Assembly (NCBI GenBank): GCA_023142645.1
Contig: JAGLJE010000092.1
Coordinates: 1-7,704 of the forward strand
Direction of reading: 5' to 3'
From: Candidatus Altimarinota bacterium
GTDB taxonomy: Bacteria; Patescibacteriota; Gracilibacteria; JAHISY01
Length of the DNA stretch: 7,704 nt
A model generated the notes under the pieces. It was given only the letters and a program-made list of their open reading frames with translations. It had not been told where the DNA came from and ran no database searches. Position 1 is the stretch's first letter. The number at the start of each line of letters is the position of its first letter. This document shows, piece by piece, positions 1 through 5,023 of this stretch. Position numbers and translations under genes: made by a program.

Positions 1-1
1 T

Positions 2-568
2 CGCGAAAGGCGGGCTGATATTCTAATCGGAACGCAAATCGTCGCGAAGGGACTCGACCTCCCGAACGTTTCGCTCGTCGGTGTACTGCTCGCAGATATC
101 GGTCTCCATCTTCCCGACTTTCGCGCGGGGGAAAAGATTTTTTCGCTACTCACGCAAGTTGCTGGTCGCTGCGGGAGGGGGAAAAAATTGGGAGAGGTGG
201 TAATTCAAACTTATTCTCCCGAACATCCCGCGCTCGTGAATGCACGCACACACGATTACAAAAAGTTTTTTCGTGAGGAGATTGCAGAGCGGAAAAATTC
301 TTTTTGGCCACCTTTTTCGAAAGTAGTGAAATTTATTTTCGTAGATGTGAACGAAAATTTTGCGAGAAATTCAGCGGAAAATTTTGCGCGGAAACTGAAG
401 GAAACCGGCGAGAGGAAAGTTTGGATGGCTCCCGCGTTGATTTCAAAACTTCACGGAAAATTTCATTTCCATGTAATTTGGAAGGGCGGCGATCCACGAA
501 AACTGCTTGCAAAAATTAAGCTGCCAGAAAAAGTACGAGTGGATGTCGATCCAGTGAATCTTTGCTGA
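2..568 (+). CDS. priA: Primosomal protein N' (replication restart helicase PriA), C-terminal part, 5' truncated
   Basis: This is the last 188 residues of PriA, the superfamily 2 DNA helicase that recognises abandoned forks and starts primosome reassembly; the reading frame is open from base 2, so the true start lies upstream of the window. Visible in order are helicase motif V (ILIGTQIVAKGLDLPNVSL, then VGVLLAD), motif VI (QVAGRCGRG), the stretch EVVIQTYSPEHP, and the C-terminal domain with FREEIAERKNSFWPPFSK and the terminal VRVDVDP. All match PriA family order. The zinc-binding region and Walker motifs would be upstream and cannot be checked. Motif VI has Cys where Ala is usual (GRAGR). A small internal duplication (ENFAR twice, from two GAAAATTTTGCG copies at 353-364 and 377-388) lies in the C-terminal domain. 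The gene converges on the lipoprotein gene across a 73-nt gap. Confidence 0.95.
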   Translation, partial: RERRADILIGTQIVAKGLDLPNVSLVGVLLADIGLHLPDFRAGEKIFSLLTQVAGRCGRGKKLGEVVIQTYSPEHPALVNARTHDYKKFFREEIAERKNSFWPPFSKVVKFIFVDVNENFARNSAENFARKLKETGERKVWMAPALISKLHGKFHFHVIWKGGDPRKLLAKIKLPEKVRVDVDPVNLC

Positions 569-587
569 AACAAAACCCTCCGACTTA

Positions 588-613
588 TCCTCCGTAGCCA
601 AAGCGAAGGAGGA
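588..613. repeat. Palindromic stem-loop, 11-pair stem with a CAAA loop, between convergent genes
   Basis: TCCTCC (588-593) pairs with GGAGGA (608-613), and GC (597-598) pairs with GC (603-604) around a CAAA loop. Between the two helices, GTA (594-596) faces GAA (605-607), giving G.A, T.A and A.G oppositions that could stack as non-canonical pairs in RNA. No T-run follows on either strand, so it is not a classical intrinsic terminator, although the position between priA and the convergent lipoprotein gene would suit a bidirectional transcription end. From memory, near-identical palindromes (CCTCCGTAGC ... GCGAAGGAGG) recur in CPR contigs, so a dispersed REP-like element is the preferred reading. 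That link is recollection, not a search. Confidence 0.6.
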
Positions 614-641
614 AAACCGACAGGCAAAGGATGTGAATTAA

Positions 642-1043
642 CTATCTAGCCGGCTCAAAATTAATAACGAGCGTGGTAGTAGCGGAAATCCCATCCGATC
701 CATCCGCTTTGATTTCGTAAATATTCTCGCCTACTGTGAGATTCCCGAATTTCGGATCTAAAGTATAATTCCACATTCCACCATCTTTTTCGTAATTCTG
801 AAGCTGGTAGCCGTTTACGCTCACGGAATTCGCAATCGTACTAACACTTCCAGAAATCACTATTGGGACACCACTCACAGTAGCTCCGTTTGCAATACTA
901 TCCACGGAAATTCCGAAAACCGGCGATCGAACCAAAGTCGTTTCTTCTATCGTCGGAACTCCATCGATAACTTTTTCAGGCTGAACCTGCTGGCAACCAA
1001 GAAGCGTGAAAGCAACCGCGAGAAGAATGGAAAGCTTTTTCAT
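642..1043 (-). CDS. Small lipoprotein with one bacterial Ig-like domain
   Basis: The 133-residue product begins with a typical lipoprotein signal peptide: MKK, a hydrophobic stretch (residues 4-14) and the lipobox LLGC, so Cys17 would be lipidated and the mature protein tethered to the outer face of the membrane. A short linker (18-45) leads to one beta-rich domain (about 46-131). Its features are GATVSGVPIVISGSV, VNGYQL (76-81), a WNYTL strand, the turn NLTVGENIYEI and a final TTTLVINF strand. This layout fits Ig-like/glucodextranase-B-type domains. The same VNGYQL/W-Y/GEN pattern occurs inside the substrate-binding protein at 5024-7174. No enzyme motif is visible, so binding or scaffolding is more likely than catalysis. 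The ATG at 1043 is chosen because the signal peptide starts there and a promoter lies just upstream; there is no Shine-Dalgarno. The exact role is unknown. Confidence 0.85.
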   Translation of the reverse strand: MKKLSILLAVAFTLLGCQQVQPEKVIDGVPTIEETTLVRSPVFGISVDSIANGATVSGVPIVISGSVSTIANSVSVNGYQLQNYEKDGGMWNYTLDPKFGNLTVGENIYEIKADGSDGISATTTLVINFEPAR

Positions 1044-1065
1044 TTTGAAGGGGTTAATTGCGAGA

Positions 1066-1093
1066 AGTTTAGCAAAAAGAATAAGCTTGCTAA
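1066..1093 (-). promoter_or_regulatory. Predicted promoter of the lipoprotein gene (extended -10)
   Basis: On the minus strand, TTGCTAAACT (1075 down to 1066) gives an extended -10 (TGC before TAAACT). Sixteen bases upstream is TTAGCA (1093 down to 1088), four of six matches to the -35 consensus. Transcription would start near 1059, leaving a leader of about 16 nt without a ribosome binding site. Confidence 0.4.
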
Positions 1094-1096
1094 AAT
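1069..1096 (+). promoter_or_regulatory. Predicted ileS promoter (extended -10)
   Basis: TTAGCA (1069-1074), 16 bp, then TGC-TAAAAT (1088-1096) forms an extended -10 promoter. It is the mirror image of the minus-strand promoter and occupies the same bases, so the two should exclude each other. Transcription would start near 1103, about 14 nt before the ileS ATG. Confidence 0.45.
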
Positions 1097-1116
1097 TCTT
1101 TCACTTTTTAAATTTT

Positions 1117-4100
1117 ATGAGTTTTCCTAAAATCAATCCGAAGCAATCTTTTCCGGAATTGGAAGAGGAAATCCTCGCTTACTGGAAGCGAGAAAAGATT
1201 TTTGAAAAAAGTCTGGCGCAAGATTCTCCCGAAGGTGAATTTAAATTTTTTGACGGACCGCCCTTCGCAACGGGTCTCCCTCACTATGGACACATCTTGC
1301 AAGGAGTGATCAAAGATTTGATTCCGCGCTACAAAACAATGAGAGGCTTTAAAGTTCCGCGAATATGGGGATGGGATTGTCACGGATTGCCTGTAGAGAA
1401 TCTGATTGAAAAAGATTTGGGGCTAAAAAGCAAACAAGATGTAGAGAAATTCGGAGTGGATAAATTCAATGAGAAATGCAGGGAAAGCGTTTTAAAATAC
1501 GCGGAAGAGTGGCAAAAAACAGTGCAGCGAATGGGGCGATGGATCGACATGGAGAATGCGTACAAAACGATGGATCTGGAATTTATGGATTCGGTGTGGT
1601 GGGTTTTTGGAGAATTGTGGAAAAAAGGGCTGATTTACGAAGGACTGAAACCGATGCACATCTGCCCCCGCTGCGAGACCCCCCTTTCGAATTTCGAAGT
1701 CGGACTCGGCTACAAAGAAATCACCGACCTCTCCGCAACGGTAAAGTTCGAGCTTGTCGATGAACCGGGAACTTTTTTGCTCGCGTGGACGACGACGCCG
1801 TGGACACTACTGGGGAATGTGGCGTTGGCAGTCGGCACGGATGTGGAATATGTGAGAGTTAGATGTGGCAACGAAAATTTTATTGTCGCAAAAGATTTAT
1901 GGGAGGATATTTTTAACGAACCGAAACTTTTCAAATCAAATGAACAATCAAATCCACAAACTCCCGAAAAATTTGCGTATGAAGAAAAAACTTTTCTTGG
2001 CTCCGAACTCGTCGGCAAAAATTACAAACCGCTTTTCGATTATTTCACTGACAAAAAATCGGAGGGCGCGTTTCGTATCTTCGCCGCTGATTTCGTCACA
2101 ACCGACGACGGAACAGGTATCGTTCACATCGCACCAGCTTTTGGTGAAGACGATTATGAGATCGCGAAAAAAGAAAATTTGCCCGTCATTCAACATGTTT
2201 CGATGGATGGAAGTTTGATTCCTAAAATCGCTAAAGATTTTGAAAATAAAAAGGTTAAATTTGAAAAACTGCCGAACGAAACCGATAAACTAGATGAGGA
2301 AATCGTGAGAAAATTGGGCGAGAAAAATTTATTTGATAGCAAAAGAGAAAGGCATTCCTACCCTCACTGCTGGCGGTGCGAAACGCCGCTGCTGAATTAC
2401 GCAACTTCAAGTTGGTTCGTCGCGGTCGAAAAAATTAAAAATTATTTACTCGCTGGCAACGAGAAGATAAATTGGATTCCGAGTCACATCAAAAACGGAA
2501 GATTCGGGAAATGGCTTGAAGGCGCGAGAGATTGGGCAATTTCACGAAATCGTTTTTGGGGCACGCCGCTGCCAATTTGGAAATGCGAGAAGTGTGAAAA
2601 AACAGTTTGCGTGAAATCAAAAGAAGAGTTGGAAAAGTTGAGTGGTGAAAATGTAGAAGATTTGCACAAACATTTCGTGGACAAAATTGAATTCGATTGC
2701 AAATGTGGCGAAAAAATGAAAAGAATCCCCGAAGTCCTCGATTGTTGGTTTGAAAGTGGCTCAATGCCATTCGCTTCACAGTATTCAACAATCAGCGATC
2801 AGAAATCAGAGAACAGAACTACCAACTACCAACTACCAACTACCAACTACACAGCTGATTTCATCGCGGAAGCGCAAGATCAAACTCGTGGCTGGTTTTA
2901 CACCCTTCATGTTTTGGCGACCGCACTGAAAAACAAACCTGCTTTTTCGAACTGCGTTTGCAGCGGTCTCGTCCTCGCGGAAGATGGGGAAAAAATGAGC
3001 AAGTCGAAGCAGAACTTTCCGCCTCCGCAGAAAATTTTTGATAAATACGGAGCAGACGCGATGCGACTTTATTTGATGCAATCGCAAGTGACTCACGCGG
3101 AAGATTTGCGCTTCAGTGAGCGCGGCGTGGAAGAAACGCTTCGAAGCGTGCTACTACCATTATGGAATACTTTTTATTTTTTCACGACTTACGCAAATGC
3201 CGACGGCTGGAAAAACAGCGAGCTACCTGCGAAACTTTCGAACCCGCTTGATCGCTGGATTCTTTCAGAACTGAACATTTTAATCCGTGAAATGAGTGAG
3301 CAACTGGAAAAATATGAAATCCAACAAGCAGTCGCCCCTCTCGCGAAATTCCTTGATGGACTAACAAATTGGTATATCCGCCGCAGCCGGAGACGCTTTT
3401 GGAAATCGGAGAATGACACAGATAAAAACGAAGCTTATACCACGCTTTTTGAAGTCTTAAAGACAGTCGCGAAATTACTTGCTCCCGTTTGTCCTTTTCT
3501 TGCGGAAAAAATTTACAAAGATTTAACTGGTGGAGAAAGTGTGCATTTAGAGAGGTGGTCGGAAGTAGATAAATCAAGAATCGATGAAAATCTTTCAGAA
3601 GAAGTGAGAATCACTCGTAAAATTATTTCACTTGGTCTGAAAATCCGCGCGGCGCAAAAAATAAAAGTTCGACAGCCACTTTCACAAGCAACGATAGTTC
3701 CTTCAGAAAAAATGAAAGTCGGAATGTGTCTCGACATAGATATGATTTGCGAAGAATTAAATGTCAAAGACATTCAGTTAGATGACGGAGAAGACCATAT
3801 CAATATGACTAGGGTTGTTGTTACGGTCAGCACTAATATTCTTGGACCAAGATTAGGTAAAAAAGTTCAAACTTGCGTAAAAGAAGCAAAAGCTGGTAAT
3901 TTTGAAATCAAAAATGGTGATGTATATGTTGCTGGAGAATTACTTTCAAAAGAGGAAGCCTCTATTAAACTGGAAGGCAGAGAAGGTTTTGCCACCGCCA
4001 GCGAAGACGGCATTGTTGTAATTCTCGACGTCGAAATCACCCCCGAACTCGAACTCGAAGGCAAAGCGCGCGATCTTGTTCGCATGATTCAGGATTTGCG

Positions 4101-4293
4101 GAAAAAAGCAGGGTATGAAGTTTCAGACCGAATTGAATTGCAGCTCGAAGGTGCAGACGAGATTCTGGCGAAATTCGAAAAATACATCGCGGCGGAAACT
4201 CTCGCTAAAAAAGTTTCGCGGAAGTTAGATTCTCCCGATCTGAAGGATTCCCTCGAAAAAATAGAAATCGGAGTGAAGAAAATCACCAAGTGA
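1117..4293 (+). CDS. ileS: Isoleucyl-tRNA synthetase, eukaryote-like (type 2)
   Basis: This cytoplasmic class I synthetase charges tRNA-Ile; the 1058-residue length and motif style match the type 2 family. Seen in order: the HIGH-type motif PPFATGLPHYGH (HYGH at 56-59), the active-site region WGWDCHGLPVE, the editing domain with WTTTPWT (224-230) and GTGIVHIAPAFGEDD, paired cysteines in the middle (CEKCEKTVC and CKCG), CWFESGSMPFA, DQTRGWFYTLHVL, and KMSKS (626-630). An anticodon-binding domain and the C-terminal ELELEGKARDLVRMIQDLRK segment follow. HYGH keeps the canonical HxGH order, unlike the swapped motif of hyper-mupirocin-resistant enzymes. ATG 1117 is preferred because MSFPKINPKQSFPELEEEIL aligns with family N-termini; an in-frame ATG at 1006 would overlap the lipoprotein gene and precede the promoter. 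Residues 559-578 are a heptanucleotide-repeat insert in a variable loop. A CpG-poor patch covers about 3661-3980. Confidence 0.97.
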   Translation: MSFPKINPKQSFPELEEEILAYWKREKIFEKSLAQDSPEGEFKFFDGPPFATGLPHYGHILQGVIKDLIPRYKTMRGFKVPRIWGWDCHGLPVENLIEKDLGLKSKQDVEKFGVDKFNEKCRESVLKYAEEWQKTVQRMGRWIDMENAYKTMDLEFMDSVWWVFGELWKKGLIYEGLKPMHICPRCETPLSNFEVGLGYKEITDLSATVKFELVDEPGTFLLAWTTTPWTLLGNVALAVGTDVEYVRVRCGNENFIVAKDLWEDIFNEPKLFKSNEQSNPQTPEKFAYEEKTFLGSELVGKNYKPLFDYFTDKKSEGAFRIFAADFVTTDDGTGIVHIAPAFGEDDYEIAKKENLPVIQHVSMDGSLIPKIAKDFENKKVKFEKLPNETDKLDEEIVRKLGEKNLFDSKRERHSYPHCWRCETPLLNYATSSWFVAVEKIKNYLLAGNEKINWIPSHIKNGRFGKWLEGARDWAISRNRFWGTPLPIWKCEKCEKTVCVKSKEELEKLSGENVEDLHKHFVDKIEFDCKCGEKMKRIPEVLDCWFESGSMPFASQYSTISDQKSENRTTNYQLPTTNYTADFIAEAQDQTRGWFYTLHVLATALKNKPAFSNCVCSGLVLAEDGEKMSKSKQNFPPPQKIFDKYGADAMRLYLMQSQVTHAEDLRFSERGVEETLRSVLLPLWNTFYFFTTYANADGWKNSELPAKLSNPLDRWILSELNILIREMSEQLEKYEIQQAVAPLAKFLDGLTNWYIRRSRRRFWKSENDTDKNEAYTTLFEVLKTVAKLLAPVCPFLAEKIYKDLTGGESVHLERWSEVDKSRIDENLSEEVRITRKIISLGLKIRAAQKIKVRQPLSQATIVPSEKMKVGMCLDIDMICEELNVKDIQLDDGEDHINMTRVVVTVSTNILGPRLGKKVQTCVKEAKAGNFEIKNGDVYVAGELLSKEEASIKLEGREGFATASEDGIVVILDVEITPELELEGKARDLVRMIQDLRKKAGYEVSDRIELQLEGADEILAKFEKYIAAETLAKKVSRKLDSPDLKDSLEKIEIGVKKITK
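2791..2850 (+). repeat. Two adjoining heptanucleotide tandem repeats inside ileS
   Basis: The first block is ATCAGCG, ATCAGAA, ATCAGAG and a degenerate AACAGAA (2791-2818). The second is four full copies of AACTACC plus AACTAC (2817-2850). Because 7 is not a multiple of 3, the second block reads as a 7-residue protein repeat, TTNYQLP-TTNY. The block keeps frame and lies between the conserved SGSMPFA and ADFIAEA segments, where family members carry a short variable loop. A further copy and a half of AACTACC lies at 4331-4341 in front of the next gene. Confidence 0.9.
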
Positions 4294-4297
4294 TAAA

Positions 4298-4327
4298 TTG
4301 ACATAAAACCCTAATTTTCAATAGACT
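4298..4327 (+). promoter_or_regulatory. Predicted promoter for the holin-like gene (and perhaps secG and the SBP gene)
   Basis: A perfect -35 TTGACA (4298-4303) begins 4 nt after the ileS stop codon; after an 18-bp spacer comes TAGACT (4322-4327), four of six matches to the -10 consensus. Transcription would start near 4334, only about 12 nt before the ATG at 4346, and the leader would begin inside the AACTACC repeat. No clear terminator or stronger promoter follows before 7174, so secG and the SBP gene may share this transcript. Confidence 0.5.
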
Positions 4328-4345
4328 ACTAACTACCAACTCAAT

Positions 4346-4759
4346 ATGATTCGAAGAGCAATCCTTTCCATCATTGCGAATTCAGTCGGGCTGTATCTCG
4401 TCGACTACTTCCTCGTCGACCTTTGCTTCGTGAGTGAGACAGCGACAAGCTGTCCCGCAAAGCCGGAAGTTAGTCTCCCTATTTTCGTGATCGCGGGAAT
4501 CGTACTCGGCATTTTGAATACTTTTGTGAAGCCGTTTTTGAAACTCATCTCACTGCCAATCACTTTCCTCACCGCCGGACTTTTTATGTTTGTCGTGAAC
4601 GGATTTGTTTTTGGTCTGCTGGTTTGGCTGGTAAATACTCTCGATTTGGAGACTCTGCGAATTTTCGTTTTTGGAGAAAATATTTGGCTCACCTACCTTT
4701 ATGCTGCGGTGATTCTCGGTCTTTTCAACATTGCTACTCACTGGTTGGTGAGGAAGTAA
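4346..4759 (+). CDS. Four-helix membrane protein of the 'phage holin family' (YvlD-like, superfamily IV)
   Basis: The 137-residue protein has four predicted membrane helices: about 5-25, 44-63, 69-95 and 111-133. The hallmark of the family is the core IVLGILNTFVKPFLKL followed by ISLPITFLTAGLFMFVVNGF; this L-N-x-F-V-x-P / L-P-x-T-x-L-T-x-G-L-F pattern is what I recognise. The name 'holin' is historical: these proteins are widespread in bacterial chromosomes without phage, and their function is not established. The loop between helices 1 and 2 (LCFVSETATSCPAKPEVS, two cysteines) is longer than in typical members and is encoded partly by a small palindrome at 4438-4454. A short direct duplication (CTCGTCGAC at 4397-4405 and 4412-4420) encodes LVDYFLVD at the end of helix 1. 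ATG 4346 has no Shine-Dalgarno. The gene lies 35 nt upstream of secG. Confidence 0.85.
   Translation: MIRRAILSIIANSVGLYLVDYFLVDLCFVSETATSCPAKPEVSLPIFVIAGIVLGILNTFVKPFLKLISLPITFLTAGLFMFVVNGFVFGLLVWLVNTLDLETLRIFVFGENIWLTYLYAAVILGLFNIATHWLVRK
4438..4454. repeat. Small palindrome within the holin-like gene
   Basis: GACAGC (4438-4443) and GCTGTC (4449-4454) form a perfect 6-bp stem around a GACAA loop. It encodes residues around ETATSCP in the extra-long loop between membrane helices 1 and 2, so it may be a small inserted element tolerated in a non-critical loop. A chance palindrome of this size is also possible. Confidence 0.4.
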
Positions 4760-4794
4760 ATCTTTCTTGATTTCTAGTTCTTAATTCTTTTAAA

Positions 4795-5010
4795 ATGCAA
4801 AACATTCTTTTTTACTCTCAAATCATTGTTTCAATCTTGCTCGCGCTCTCAATTTTATTGCAGCAAAAATCAGCGGGATTATCTGCAACTTTCGGCGGCG
4901 GCAGTAACTCGTATTCGAGCAAGCGGGGTCTCGATCGGTTGCTCGCAAATGCCACTATTTTTTTTGCAATTCTTTTTTTCGGCGGCGCAATCGCCCATAT
5001 TTTTGTTTAA
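4795..5010 (+). CDS. secG: Preprotein translocase subunit SecG
   Basis: SecG is the small, non-essential partner of SecY and SecE in the membrane channel that exports unfolded proteins. The 71-residue size, two membrane helices (about 4-22 and 51-71) and the connecting loop with GLSATFGGG (28-36) are diagnostic; the family motif is a G-L-x-x-x-F-G-G/S-G stretch after helix 1. Downstream, RGLDRLLANATIF fits the conserved helix-2 entry. The ATG at 4795 follows an A/T-rich stretch with no Shine-Dalgarno. The stop is 13 nt before the substrate-binding protein start, so the two are probably co-transcribed; that protein must itself cross or enter the membrane. Confidence 0.93.
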   Translation: MQNILFYSQIIVSILLALSILLQQKSAGLSATFGGGSNSYSSKRGLDRLLANATIFFAILFFGGAIAHIFV

Positions 5011-5023
5011 ATTTTGATTAGAA

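Larger units (their letters stand above)
1063..1099. repeat. Inverted repeat, 13-bp arms (12/13), in the divergent promoter region
   Basis: AGAAGTTTAGCAA (1063-1075) is mirrored by TTGCTAAAATTCT (1087-1099) with one mismatch and an 11-bp spacer. It fills the centre of the 73-nt gap between the lipoprotein gene and ileS. Each arm contains an extended -10 element (TTGCTAAAMT) reading outward, so the symmetry itself may generate two divergent promoters. It could also be an operator for a dimeric regulator; no candidate regulator gene is in the window. Confidence 0.6.

Noticed and set aside
188..568. A separate small gene starting at TTG 188.
   Set aside because: The frame is open without a stop back to base 2 and encodes PriA motifs V and VI, so 188 is an internal codon.
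1006..1116. A 37-residue N-terminal extension of IleS from the in-frame ATG at 1006.
   Set aside because: It overlaps the lipoprotein gene antisense, precedes the predicted promoter, and the family N-terminus matches from the ATG at 1117.
4767..4796. Promoter TTGATT-18 bp-TAAAAT in front of secG.
   Set aside because: The -10 hexamer overlaps the secG ATG, so transcription would begin inside the gene.
4346..5010. Phage lysis cassette, suggested by the 'holin' family name.
   Set aside because: The protein belongs to a widespread chromosomal membrane family; no endolysin, spanin or other phage gene is nearby, and the neighbours are housekeeping genes.
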